NCBI GenBank assembly: GCA_017308235.1
Contig: JAFKFL010000009.1
Span: 248,001-312,000 of the forward strand
Direction: 5' to 3'
From: Alphaproteobacteria bacterium
GTDB taxonomy: Bacteria > Pseudomonadota > Alphaproteobacteria > Reyranellales > Reyranellaceae
Length of the DNA stretch: 64,000 bases
This document shows positions 44,477-52,841 of this stretch, in pieces. Position 1 is the stretch's first letter. Every line of letters starts with the position of its first letter. Below the pieces are notes generated by a model that saw nothing but the letters and a program-made list of their open reading frames with translations, was not told the DNA's origin and did not search any database. Both the position numbers and the translations under genes were made by a program.

Positions 44477-45458
44477 CGTCGATCTCGATCACGGCCTTGC
44501 CGACCACCTTGCGGTCGAGCAAGGCACGGAAGGCGGCGGCGGCCTGCTCCATCGGGAAACGATGGGAGATGTGTGGGCGCATGACGCCGAGCGCGGCGAG
44601 CCGCGGCAGCTCCTCGGCGTAGTCGCGGCCGAGTTCCGGCGAGAGGCGTCGGATGGTCTCGCCGGCGCGCACGCCCAGGACCGACAGGCCCTTGATCAAC
44701 ACATGGTTCGACATGATCCGGCTCGGATCGCCTGACGTGAAGCCCACCACCAGGAGCCGCGCGCCATAGGCGGCCGCGCGCATGGATTTCTCCAGCACCT
44801 CGCCGCCGACCGGATCGTAGATCACATTGGCGCCCTTGCCTGCCGTCAGCTCCTTCACCGCCGCGACGAAATCGGCTGTGCGATAGTTCACGACCGCATC
44901 GGCGCCGTGGTCCTTCACGATTGCAAGGCGGTGATCGTCGCTGCCGGTCGCGATCACGCGCGCGCCGAGATGCTTGCCGAGCTGCACGGCGGCCAGGCCC
45001 ACGCCACCCGACGCGCCATGCACCAGCAGCACCTCGCCGCTCCTGAGCGCCGCGCGATGGACCAGCGAATGGTAGGCGGTCTGCGCGCCGACGCGAAAAC
45101 CCGCGCCCTCGGCGAAGGACCAACTTTCCGGCAGACGCAGCAACGGACTTTTGGCGGGAACCTTCACATATTCAGCGAAAGCACCGGGTCGGACGCTGAA
45201 GATCACGCGATCGCCGACGCGCCAGCCCGTCACGTCGGCTCCGAGGGCATGGATTGCGCCAGCGCCCTCCATACCGGGAATGAACGGAAGCTCCGGCTTG
45301 TGCTGGTAGGTGCCGGCGACGGTGAGGACGTCGGGAAAATTGACGCCTGCCGCACCGACCTTGATCACGATCTCGGCCGGCCCAGCCTCGGGAAGCAGCC
45401 GCTCCTCGATCTTCAGGACGGACGGATCGCCCAGCCGGTCGCATACGACCGCTCTCAT
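44469..45458 (-). CDS. NADPH:quinone oxidoreductase family protein (MDR)
   Basis: 329-residue zinc-independent medium-chain dehydrogenase. GroES-like N-terminal part (VVCDRLGDPSVLKIEERLLP), then the quinone oxidoreductase signature AALRSGEVLLVHGASGGVGL with the Rossmann motif VHGASGGVGLAAVQLG. The C-terminal part binds the remaining NADPH face. It ends GKAVIEIDAT. It could also be an enoyl-CoA or crotonyl-CoA reductase-like enzyme. Confidence 0.92.
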   Translation of the reverse strand: MRAVVCDRLGDPSVLKIEERLLPEAGPAEIVIKVGAAGVNFPDVLTVAGTYQHKPELPFIPGMEGAGAIHALGADVTGWRVGDRVIFSVRPGAFAEYVKVPAKSPLLRLPESWSFAEGAGFRVGAQTAYHSLVHRAALRSGEVLLVHGASGGVGLAAVQLGKHLGARVIATGSDDHRLAIVKDHGADAVVNYRTADFVAAVKELTAGKGANVIYDPVGGEVLEKSMRAAAYGARLLVVGFTSGDPSRIMSNHVLIKGLSVLGVRAGETIRRLSPELGRDYAEELPRLAALGVMRPHISHRFPMEQAAAAFRALLDRKVVGKAVIEIDAT

Positions 45459-45462
45459 TCAG

Positions 45463-45544
45463 CCGGACCGCGCGCATCTTGCGCGCTCATGATCATGAGC
45501 GAGTCGCGCGGCGTACCCGCCGCGCTGGGAGGCTCGCGGTCCGG
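45463..45544. repeat. Compound palindrome between two minus-strand genes
   Basis: Outer arms CCGGACCGCG (45463-45472) and CGCGGTCCGG (45535-45544) enclose an 18-base perfect palindrome CGCTCATGATCATGAGCG (45484-45501) and a second hairpin CGCGGCG-TACC-CGCCGCG (about 45508-45525). The gap between the carbamoyltransferase stop and the quinone oxidoreductase start is almost entirely this element. Confidence 0.65.
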
Positions 45545-45555
45545 AAGACCATGAC

Positions 45556-47391
45556 CTAGTCCAATTCGAAGGCATTCTTGTAGTCGAGCTTGAGTGCGGG
45601 ATCCTGGTCTTCCTTCTTCAGGAAGCAGTTGCCAACCACCAGCACCTCGATCTCGCTGCCCATGAAGCAGCGGAAGGCGTCCTCGGGCGTGCAGACGATC
45701 GGCTCGCCGCGCACGTTGAACGAGGTGTTCACCAGCACCGAGCAGCCGGTCCGCGCCTTGAAGGCCTCGATCAGATCATGGAACGCCGGATTGGTTTCCT
45801 TGTGCACGGTCTGCACGCGCGCCGAGTAGTCGACATGCGTCACCGCCGGAATATCTGAGCGCGGCACGTTCAGCTTGTCGATACCGAACAGCTTCTCTTC
45901 CTCGGCGGTCATGGCGCGGCGGCGGCCTTCGACCACCGGCGCCACCATCAGCATGTACGGACTGTCGCTCTTTATGTCGAAATACTGCTCGAGGTCCTCG
46001 CGCAGCACGGCCGGTGCGAAGGGCCGGAACGATTCGCGGTACTTGACCTTGAGGTTGAGCGTCTTCTGCATCGAGGGCGAACGCGCATCGCCCAGGATCG
46101 AGCGCGCGCCGAGCGAGCGCGGACCGAATTCCATGCGGCCCTGCATCCAGCCCACGGCCTTGGCGTCCGCGAGCGCCTGCGCCGTCTGCTCGATCGTTTG
46201 CTCGTGCGTGAGCCGGGTGAGCTTCGCCCCCGCCGCCGTGAGGCGCTGGGCAATCTCCTCGTCCTCGAACGCCGGACCAAGGTAGGAGCCGGCCATGCCG
46301 TCCTGGGCACCGTTCAGCTTGCGCGGCTGGCCCATGAAACCGTGATAGGCCGCGAACGCCGCGCCCACCGCGCCGCCCGCGTCGCCCGCTGCCGGCTGCA
46401 CCCAGATATTGTCGAACAGACCCTCACGCAGGAGCTTGCCGTTGGCGACGCAGTTCAGCGCCACGCCGCCCGCGAGGCAAATGTTCTTCGCGCCCGTCTC
46501 TTTCTTCACCGAGCGGCCGAGACGCAGCACGATCTCCTCGGTCACGGCCTGCACGGAAGCCGCGAGGTCCATGTGGTGCTGCGTCAGCAGCTCCTCGGGC
46601 TTGCGCGCCTTGCCGCCGAACAGCTCGGCAAACCGGTCGTTGGTCATGCGCAGGCCGGTGCAGTAGTCGAAATACTGCTGATCGAGGCGGAAGGTGCCGT
46701 CCTCCTTGAGGTCGACGATCTTGTCGAGGATCAGGTCCTTGAACTTCGGCTCGCCATAAGGCGCGAGGCCCATGACCTTGTATTCGCCGGAGTTGACCTT
46801 GAAGCCCGTGTAATAGGTGAAGGCCGAATAGAGCAGCCCCAACGAATGCGGGAAATGAATCTCCCGCAGCATCTCGAGCTTGTTGCCCTGTCCCCAGCCC
46901 AGCGACGTCGTGGCCCATTCGCCAACGCCGTCCATGCACAGGATGGCGGCCTCCTCGAACGGCGAGGGGAAGAAAGCCGACGCGGCATGGCTCTGGTGGT
47001 GCTCGCCGAACAGCAGGCGCTTCTGCCAGTCGAAGTCCGGCTGCCACTTCTTCATCTCGTCGCGCAGCAACGTCTTCTGGAACAGCTTCTCCTTCAGCCA
47101 CAGCGGCATGGCCATGCGGAACGAGTTGAAGCCGCGCGGCGCGAAGGCGAGGTAGGTCTCGATCAGCCGTTCGAACTTCAGGAACGGCTTGTCGTAGAAG
47201 GCGACATAGTCGACGTCGGCCAGCTTGATGCCGGCCGTGTCGAGGCAGTACTGCACCGCGTTCTGCGGAAAGCCCGAATCATGCTTCTTGCGCGTGAAGC
47301 GCTCCTCCTGCGCAGCGCCGACGAGCGCACCGTCCTCGATCAAGGCGGCAGCGCTATCGTGGTAGAAGGCGGAGATTCCCAGCACACGCAT
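45556..47391 (-). CDS. Carbamoyltransferase, NodU/CmcH family
   Basis: 611-residue O-carbamoyltransferase. The Kae1-like N-terminal domain starts MRVLGISAFYHDSAAALIED and has the histidine-rich GEHHQSHAASAFFPSPFEEA plus CMDGVGEWATTSLG, where carbamoyl phosphate is turned into carbamoyl-adenylate. The C-terminal domain has GWMQGRMEFGPRSLGARSIL. Relatives carbamoylate Nod factors, cephamycin or other sugars and antibiotics. It follows DUF5989 and SxtJ genes in one minus-strand unit; the acceptor is unknown. Confidence 0.93.
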   Translation of the reverse strand: MRVLGISAFYHDSAAALIEDGALVGAAQEERFTRKKHDSGFPQNAVQYCLDTAGIKLADVDYVAFYDKPFLKFERLIETYLAFAPRGFNSFRMAMPLWLKEKLFQKTLLRDEMKKWQPDFDWQKRLLFGEHHQSHAASAFFPSPFEEAAILCMDGVGEWATTSLGWGQGNKLEMLREIHFPHSLGLLYSAFTYYTGFKVNSGEYKVMGLAPYGEPKFKDLILDKIVDLKEDGTFRLDQQYFDYCTGLRMTNDRFAELFGGKARKPEELLTQHHMDLAASVQAVTEEIVLRLGRSVKKETGAKNICLAGGVALNCVANGKLLREGLFDNIWVQPAAGDAGGAVGAAFAAYHGFMGQPRKLNGAQDGMAGSYLGPAFEDEEIAQRLTAAGAKLTRLTHEQTIEQTAQALADAKAVGWMQGRMEFGPRSLGARSILGDARSPSMQKTLNLKVKYRESFRPFAPAVLREDLEQYFDIKSDSPYMLMVAPVVEGRRRAMTAEEEKLFGIDKLNVPRSDIPAVTHVDYSARVQTVHKETNPAFHDLIEAFKARTGCSVLVNTSFNVRGEPIVCTPEDAFRCFMGSEIEVLVVGNCFLKKEDQDPALKLDYKNAFELD

Positions 47392-47409
47392 GGCAGCGTC
47401 CTGCTCCTT

Positions 47410-47562
47410 TTAGAACAGGGTGTAGATGAACGGCGCGATGGCCGAGCCCTTGGTCAGCACGATCAGGCCGCCGAACACGACCATCATGATCAAAATCGGC
47501 AACAGCCAGAACTTCTTGCGCTCGCGCATGAAGGCCCAGAGTTCGACGATAATGGCGCCCAT
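47410..47562 (-). CDS. DUF5989 family small membrane protein
   Basis: 50-residue protein: MGAIIVELWAFMRERKKFWL, then a long hydrophobic helix LPILIMMVVFGGLIVLTKG and SAIAPFIYTLF. This matches DUF5989, always tiny and found between SxtJ and a carbamoyltransferase. The ATG at 47562 is inside a longer open frame reaching 47901, but that extension is in the SxtJ gene and is rejected. It lies 18 bases before the carbamoyltransferase start. Confidence 0.88.
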   Translation of the reverse strand: MGAIIVELWAFMRERKKFWLLPILIMMVVFGGLIVLTKGSAIAPFIYTLF

Positions 47563-47585
47563 TTGCCTGTGATCCTCTTCGAAAG

Positions 47586-48017
47586 TCAGAACTGGTTGCG
47601 CATCGATTGCGGCGGCGGCCCGGGCGGTGTGCGGTCGATCCAGTAGCTCCGGGCTCCGTTGTCGAGCTTCAAGCGCAGGAAATCCTTGCCGGAGGCCCGC
47701 ATGACCAATCCGATCGGCGTGATGGTGATGAAGAACAGCAGGCCGAGCACGATCGGATTGACGACCTTGTAGAGCAGCAATCCGAACTTGAGCCACAGTT
47801 TGTTCAGCGGATTGAGGATCCGCGGATAGACAAGCGCCACCACGAGGAAGAGCGCGGCCAGCGGCAGCGTCCAGTGCCAACCGCTGTGACCTCGCCACCA
47901 CGAGAGCCCGCTCACCAGCGCAAAAAAGCCGGCGAAGACGAGCCCGAAACCGCGGTCGGTACCTGCCTGGACGTGATCGTCGCGCGAAAAGTCCTCGTGA
48001 AGTTGGCTAGTCGCCAT
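47586..48017 (-). CDS. SxtJ family membrane protein
   Basis: 143 residues, with membrane helices at about 25-43, 48-65 and 87-108. The core ALVYPRILNPLNKLWLKFGL and LLFFITITPIGLVMR is the SxtJ pattern, named after a gene in the saxitoxin cluster but widespread without toxin production. First gene of the trio SxtJ - DUF5989 - carbamoyltransferase. Confidence 0.9.
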   Translation of the reverse strand: MATSQLHEDFSRDDHVQAGTDRGFGLVFAGFFALVSGLSWWRGHSGWHWTLPLAALFLVVALVYPRILNPLNKLWLKFGLLLYKVVNPIVLGLLFFITITPIGLVMRASGKDFLRLKLDNGARSYWIDRTPPGPPPQSMRNQF

Positions 48018-48092
48018 TGAAGTCGTCAGATCCCCTGAATCGGGCTCTTAAGTCCCTGATCCCAAACGCTGAGTCAATCGGCGTGCCGTGGA

Positions 48093-48752
48093 CTATTGCG
48101 CAACTTTCCCCAGCTCGTGCTCCAGAAGCGCCGTGAGCGTCAAACGCCAGATCGCGGCCGCCCGCTCGACGCTCAGTCCGTCGCGGCGACGCAGCACGAT
48201 CCAGGCATCGAGGGAAAGGGCCGCGCCGATCGCATCGGCCAGCTCCTCGCGGTCGGCCTGCTCCGTAAGCGCAGCAAACTCAGGCTCGAACGCCTTGAAT
48301 GTCGCATCCCGCAACTGCTGGCGCAGCGCCAAGCCGCGTTCCAGCAAGGCCGGGTGGCCGGCGAACTGGCCAGCCGCCACGCGCAGGGGAACGATCTTGT
48401 CGAACAACTCCACCAGGCCCTGGATCAGCCCTTCGACCCGCACCTCCAACGGCCGGTCGACCGTCAGCGGCGGGCTCATCTGGACGTCTTCGCCAATGCT
48501 GTCGACGACAGTTACAAAAAGTGACTGGACGTCACCGAAATGCTGGAAGACCGACCGGACGGAAACGTCCGCACGCTTGGCCACGCCTACGACCGTGGGC
48601 GCTTCGCTGGTTTCTTCGATGATGGCCTTGGCGGCCTCGATAATCTTGCGGCGAGTGGCGGCGGCCCGCCGGTTGCGCCCGTCCGTACGGCCCATGTCGC
48701 TCACCTCAGCTGGCACGGCGTTGCCGCGCGGCATTACGGCTGCTTCGCTCAT
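48093..48752 (-). CDS. TetR-family transcriptional regulator
   Basis: 219 residues. The helix-turn-helix lies at about 30-75: NRRAAATRRKIIEAAKAIIE, then VGVAKRADVSVRSVFQHFGD. The ligand domain is unremarkable. ATG 48752 is preferred over a GTG two codons earlier because GGGAAAG lies at the right distance. It is divergent from the HAD gene and 75 bases upstream of the SxtJ operon on the same strand, so either may be its target. Confidence 0.9.
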   Translation of the reverse strand: MSEAAVMPRGNAVPAEVSDMGRTDGRNRRAAATRRKIIEAAKAIIEETSEAPTVVGVAKRADVSVRSVFQHFGDVQSLFVTVVDSIGEDVQMSPPLTVDRPLEVRVEGLIQGLVELFDKIVPLRVAAGQFAGHPALLERGLALRQQLRDATFKAFEPEFAALTEQADREELADAIGAALSLDAWIVLRRRDGLSVERAAAIWRLTLTALLEHELGKVAQ

Positions 48753-48789
48753 ATTCACTTTCCCGATCGGTGTGAAGAAAGACGGGTGT

Positions 48790-48805
48790 GGTCAACAACA
48801 TGACC
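48790..48805. promoter_or_regulatory. Dyad in the TetR/HAD divergent region
   Basis: GGTCA (48790-48794) and TGACC (48801-48805) are separated by six bases in the interval between the divergent TetR and HAD genes; a plausible but unproven operator. Confidence 0.3.
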
Positions 48806-48871
48806 CGTCGCCTATGGAGGGCGTGGAATAAGAGCCGACTGCGGCAGGAACAAGGTAAAGACGGTCGCACC

Positions 48872-49537
48872 GTGAAAAATATCAGCCATGCAAATTCGCC
48901 CAAGGCCGTGCTGTGGGACTTCGGCGGCGTCATTTTGAGTAGCCCCTTCGAGGCCTTCCGAATCTACGAGCGCGAGGCCGGACTGCCGCAAGATTTCATT
49001 CGCGGACTGAATGCGCGCAATCCTGAGACCAATGCCTGGGCAAAAATGGAAAGAAGTGAGGTGTCGATCGAGGAGTTCGTCCGGCTGTTTGAGACGGAGG
49101 CCCGCGACGCCGGGCGCGAGCTCGATGGCTGGCGCGTGCTGGGCGCGATCAGCGGCGACATTCGGCCGCAGATGGTCGAGGCCCTGCGCCGCTGCAAGGC
49201 CGCTTTTCGGGTGGCCTGCATCACCAATAACATGAAATCAGGTGAGGGTCCGGCGATGACGCGCAGCCCGGAAAGGGCCAAGGCCGTCGCCGAGGTCATG
49301 GCGCTGTTCGAGCACGTGATCGAATCGAGCAAGCTCGGCATGCGCAAGCCCGACCCGCGCATCTATCGCCACGCCTGCGATCTGCTCGGCGTTGCCTCCG
49401 AAGATTGCGTCTATCTCGACGACCTCGGCATCAACCTGAAACCGGCGCGGGCGCTTGGCATGCGCACCATAAAGGTCGGTGATCCAGATCTCGCGATCGC
49501 CGAGCTCGAAGCGATGGTCGGCATTCCATTGCGCTGA
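48872..49537 (+). CDS. HAD family hydrolase (ACAD10/epoxide-hydrolase N-domain type)
   Basis: About 221-residue haloacid dehalogenase-like phosphatase. Motif I is AVLWDFGGVILSSPFEAF with Asp nucleophile (DFGGV, not the more common DxDGT), motif II ITNN, motif III region LGMRKPDPRIY and motif IV VYLDDLGINLKPARALGM. This matches the N-terminal phosphatase of ACAD10 and soluble epoxide hydrolase. The start is uncertain: GTG 48872 is chosen; ATG 48800 or GTG 48788 would add a basic, poorly conserved leader. RecX follows after 13 bases. Confidence 0.85.
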   Translation: MKNISHANSPKAVLWDFGGVILSSPFEAFRIYEREAGLPQDFIRGLNARNPETNAWAKMERSEVSIEEFVRLFETEARDAGRELDGWRVLGAISGDIRPQMVEALRRCKAAFRVACITNNMKSGEGPAMTRSPERAKAVAEVMALFEHVIESSKLGMRKPDPRIYRHACDLLGVASEDCVYLDDLGINLKPARALGMRTIKVGDPDLAIAELEAMVGIPLR

Positions 49538-49550
49538 CCAGGGAGGCCTC

Positions 49551-50105
49551 ATGAAACGGCCGGCGCGCCCCATCACAGCCCGGTATCTCGAGAACGCGGC
49601 GACATTCTATCTCGAGCGCTATCCCAGCACGGCCGAAGGTTTGCGGCGCGTCCTGCAGCGCCGCGTGCAGAGGGCCGAGAGGGCGGAAGCACCGGTGATG
49701 GAAAATGTGCAGCAGGCAATCGACGCCACTGTCGCGCGGTTCGTCGCGGCGGGTGTGATCGACGACAAGGCGTTCGCCCAGACCAAGGCGCGCGCCCTCC
49801 ATCGGCGCGGCGTCTCGACCAGGCTCACGCGGCAGAAGCTGCGGGTTGCGGGAGTCGCGGACGAGGCGCTCGACCAGGCGATGGCCGGCCTCGACGAGGA
49901 GCTGCACACCGATCCCCGCCAACGGGAATGGAAAGCCGCGGCGGCGTTTGCCCGGCGGCGCCGACTCGGTCCCTATCGGCCGCAGAAGGATCGCAAGGAA
50001 GCGCGCGTCCGCGACCTTGCCGCCATGGCCCGCGCCGGCTTCGACTACGAGCTGGCAAGAAAGGTGATCGACGCCGCAACCGTCGAAGCGCTGGACGAGG
50101 CCTGA
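49551..50105 (+). CDS. recX: RecX family regulatory protein
   Basis: 184-residue protein of three-helix RecX repeats, for example ARYLENAATFYLERYPSTAE and LTRQKLRVAGVADEALDQAM. RecX modulates RecA filament growth. It is not next to recA here, which is common in alphaproteobacteria. ATG 49551 has GGAGG immediately upstream. Confidence 0.85.
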   Translation: MKRPARPITARYLENAATFYLERYPSTAEGLRRVLQRRVQRAERAEAPVMENVQQAIDATVARFVAAGVIDDKAFAQTKARALHRRGVSTRLTRQKLRVAGVADEALDQAMAGLDEELHTDPRQREWKAAAAFARRRRLGPYRPQKDRKEARVRDLAAMARAGFDYELARKVIDAATVEALDEA

Positions 50106-50138
50106 CGGGGGAGCGAAGGTCCATCGGGGAGCCAAAGC

Positions 50139-50489
50139 ATGACCATCACGATCTGGCACAATCCGCGCTGCAGTAAATCGCGGCAGACGCTCGAGCTCTT
50201 GCAAAAGAAGGGCGTGACACCCGTCATCCGGGAATATCTGAAGCAGCCCCCAAGTAAGGCAGAGGTGGAGGCTTTGATCGACCTCGTGGGCGGCGACCCG
50301 ACATCGCTCATCCGCGATGGCGAGGCGGAGTTCAAAGTGCTCAAGAAGAAAAAGGGCGATCTAACGAAGCGCGATATCGCAACCGCGATCGCGACCCATC
50401 CGATCCTGCTGCAACGGCCGATCGTCGTCGCCGGCAAAAGTGCTGCCATCGGCCGGCCACCCGAAGCGATCCTGCCGTTGTTGAAGTAG
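50139..50489 (+). CDS. Arsenate reductase family protein (ArsC, glutaredoxin-type)
   Basis: 116-residue ArsC-like thioredoxin-fold protein. The start TITIWHNPRCSKSRQTLELL includes the catalytic Cys followed by Ser-Lys-Ser; KKKGDLTKRDIATAIATHPILLQRPIV is the typical helix and Arg region. It reduces arsenate with glutathione and glutaredoxin. No arsenite pump is near, so a general YffB-like role is possible. Confidence 0.9.
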   Translation: MTITIWHNPRCSKSRQTLELLQKKGVTPVIREYLKQPPSKAEVEALIDLVGGDPTSLIRDGEAEFKVLKKKKGDLTKRDIATAIATHPILLQRPIVVAGKSAAIGRPPEAILPLLK

Positions 50490-50496
50490 TCGACCC

Positions 50497-52170
50497 ATGG
50501 TCGGCCGGTTTCGTCTCTGGTCGGGCTATGTCCTTCTCGCCTATGTCACCATGCACCTGCTCAACCACTCGTTGGGGTTGATCTCGCTGCAGGTGATGGA
50601 GGCCGGCCGTTACTGGTTCACCCTCTTCTGGAAGGGATATGTCGGACAAACCGTCCTGTACGGCGCCCTGCTCGTTCATGTGTCGCTCGCCTTCTGGGCA
50701 GTGTTTCGCCGCCGTACGTTCATCCTTTCACCATGGGAATGGACGCAGCTCAGTCTCGGCGCGCTGATCATTCCTCTCGGTGCCTTGCATGTCGTCGCCA
50801 CCCGTATCGCCGCCAACTATTTCGGCGTCCGCATCGGCTATCCCTGGGTGCTGGCGTCGCTCGCGTCCGAGAGCTGGCTCGGCGTCACGCGCCAGTTCGC
50901 CTTCCCGCTCGTGGTGTGGCTCCACGCCGCGATCGGCATCCACTTCGCTTGGCGCCTACGGTCCTGGTACCGCGACTGGTTTCCCTACCTCTACGCCATT
51001 GCCCTGCTGGTACCGGCCGCGGGCATCGGCGGCGCGGCGATCGCGCTGCGCGACTTCGTCAACCTGGTGCAACAACAGCCAGGAGTCCTGGCGAGCGTCT
51101 TCGAGCAGGTCGATGCCCCTAACGCGGCGGGACTTGCCGAGATCGGCATGATCGCCAACTCACTGATCGTGTTCGCGGGCGGGCTGTTGCTGGCGAGCGT
51201 CGCCGCACGACCGGTGCGCGACTGGTGGGAGAGCCGCGCCGGCGCCGTTCATCTCGTCTATAGCGATCGCAAGACGGTCTCGGCTCCGACCGGGCTCTCG
51301 ATCCTCGACATGAGCCGGATCGCCAGCATCCCGCATGCCTCGGTCTGCGGCGGCCGCGGCCGCTGCTCGACCTGCCGCGTGCGGGTTGGCGGTCCCGACC
51401 GCAACCTGCTGCCGCCGGCTTCGCCGGAGGAGCAGAAAGTGCTGGCCCGCGTGGGCGCGCCGGAAAACGTCCGCCTCGCCTGCCAGCTTCGCCCACCGCC
51501 CGGCCGCTACCGCGTCACGCCTTTGTTGCCGTCTTCGGCCGGCCCGGTCGAAGCCTATCGGCACCAGCCCCAGGCTCATGGCGGCGAACGCTACGTCGCC
51601 ATCCTGTTTGCCGATATCCGCGGTTTCACCTCTATCTCGGAGGGACGTCTGCCTTACGACATCGTCTTCCTGCTGAACCGCTATTTCCGCGCCACCGGCC
51701 AGGCGGTGCAGGCGGCGGGTGGCCGGCTCGACAAGTTCATCGGCGATGGCGTGATGGCGATTTTCGGCCTCGATGCGGAGCCGCAAATCGCCTGCCGCCA
51801 AGCCCTCGACGCCGCCCGCCGCATGGCGGTCGCGCTCGACGATCTGAACGCCGCCCTGTCGGACGATCTCGACCAGCCCCTGCGAATCGGCATCGGGCTT
51901 CATGCCGGCCCCGCGATCGTGGGCGAAATGGGCTTCGAGCGAACCTCGTCGCTCACCGCGATCGGCGACGCGGTCAACACCGCAAGCCGGCTTGAGACGC
52001 TTACCAAGGATTTTGGCGTTGAACTGGTAGTGTCGCAGGACCTGCTCGACCGCGCGGGCATCGACGTGCCGGCCGCAACCCGCCACGAAGTTGAAATCCG
52101 TGGTCGTCAGGGACGATTGGCGGTGCGGGCGGTGTCACGCGCCACCGATCTCACGACCTTGTCATCTTAA
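50497..52170 (+). CDS. Membrane-bound class III cyclase with histidine-rich membrane domain and 2Fe-2S ferredoxin domain
   Basis: 557-residue fusion. Residues 1-240 contain about six membrane helices carrying His20, His24, His61, His98, His143 and His149, resembling a di-haem cytochrome b membrane domain. Residues 245-345 are a plant-type ferredoxin domain with Cys284, Cys290, Cys293 and Cys329 as 2Fe-2S ligands. Residues 363-557 are a class III nucleotidyl cyclase: metal Asp373 and Asp417, substrate Lys413, and GDAVNTASRLE; Lys413 and Asp491 favour ATP. It likely senses redox state or electron flow and makes cAMP. It starts seven bases after arsC. Confidence 0.9.
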   Translation: MVGRFRLWSGYVLLAYVTMHLLNHSLGLISLQVMEAGRYWFTLFWKGYVGQTVLYGALLVHVSLAFWAVFRRRTFILSPWEWTQLSLGALIIPLGALHVVATRIAANYFGVRIGYPWVLASLASESWLGVTRQFAFPLVVWLHAAIGIHFAWRLRSWYRDWFPYLYAIALLVPAAGIGGAAIALRDFVNLVQQQPGVLASVFEQVDAPNAAGLAEIGMIANSLIVFAGGLLLASVAARPVRDWWESRAGAVHLVYSDRKTVSAPTGLSILDMSRIASIPHASVCGGRGRCSTCRVRVGGPDRNLLPPASPEEQKVLARVGAPENVRLACQLRPPPGRYRVTPLLPSSAGPVEAYRHQPQAHGGERYVAILFADIRGFTSISEGRLPYDIVFLLNRYFRATGQAVQAAGGRLDKFIGDGVMAIFGLDAEPQIACRQALDAARRMAVALDDLNAALSDDLDQPLRIGIGLHAGPAIVGEMGFERTSSLTAIGDAVNTASRLETLTKDFGVELVVSQDLLDRAGIDVPAATRHEVEIRGRQGRLAVRAVSRATDLTTLSS

Positions 52171-52229
52171 TTTCGTTGCGCCAACCGGTATGTCCGGAAC
52201 AATCGCTCGACCCACTCAAGGAGGTCCCC

Positions 52230-52715
52230 ATGCGTTCGACCCTCTTCTCCGGCGTGGCGTTGCTGGCAATCATGCTTTCGGCGTCTGCCTACGCGGCGGG
52301 TGGTGGTGGCGGTGGTGTCGACAGCACGCCTGCTCCGGTCAAGGATCCGAATTACACGCGCGCCAAGGCCATGATCGAGGCCAAGGACTACAAGGGCGCG
52401 ATGCCGGTTCTGCAGCAGGTCGTGGCGAAGGATCCAAAGAATGCCGACGCCTACACGCTCATGGGATTTGCCACGCGTAAGTCGGGCGATCCCAACGGTT
52501 CACTGCAGTACTACAACCAAGCGCTATCGATCGATCCCAAGCATATCGGCGCGCATGAATATGTCGGCGAAGCCTACCTGGAGCTGAACCGGCCGGCCGA
52601 AGCTGAACAGCAGCTTGCGCGGCTCGATTCGCTTTGCGTCTTCGGCTGCACCGAATACCGCGAGCTCAAGAAAGCGATCGCCGCTTACAAGACCAGCCAC
52701 AAGGCAACGAACTAG
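52230..52715 (+). CDS. Exported tetratricopeptide-repeat protein
   Basis: 161 residues. Sec signal peptide (TLFSGVALLAIMLSASAYA), a Gly run, then about three TPR helices: YTRAKAMIEAKDYKGAMPVL, ADAYTLMGFATRKSGDPNGS and HIGAHEYVGEAYLELNRPAE. Two Cys near the end (LCVFGCTEY) may form a disulfide. ATG 52230 follows AAGGAGG. Periplasmic scaffold role likely; partners unknown. Confidence 0.88.
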   Translation: MRSTLFSGVALLAIMLSASAYAAGGGGGGVDSTPAPVKDPNYTRAKAMIEAKDYKGAMPVLQQVVAKDPKNADAYTLMGFATRKSGDPNGSLQYYNQALSIDPKHIGAHEYVGEAYLELNRPAEAEQQLARLDSLCVFGCTEYRELKKAIAAYKTSHKATN

Positions 52716-52730
52716 CTTGCTGGTTCGTCG

Positions 52731-52757
52731 CCTGCGCAGGAGTCATTCCTGCGCAGG
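52731..52757 (+). terminator. Perfect 11-bp hairpin after the TPR gene
   Basis: CCTGCGCAGGA (52731-52741) pairs with TCCTGCGCAGG (52747-52757) around a five-base loop, 16 bases after the stop. There is no T tract. Confidence 0.55.
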
Positions 52758-52817
52758 GCGGGTCGAGGGGCCTCTCTCCCTCTCTCAAATGCGACAAGAG
52801 GTCCCTCGGCTTTGCCC

Positions 52818-52841
52818 GGGCTGGCCGCACACGGCCAGCCC
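52818..52841 (-). terminator. Hairpin at the end of the universal stress protein gene
   Basis: GGGCTGGCC (52818-52826) pairs with GGCCAGCCC (52833-52841) across a six-base loop; it overlaps the first base of the stop codon (minus strand TAG at 52841-52843). No T tract. Confidence 0.5.
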
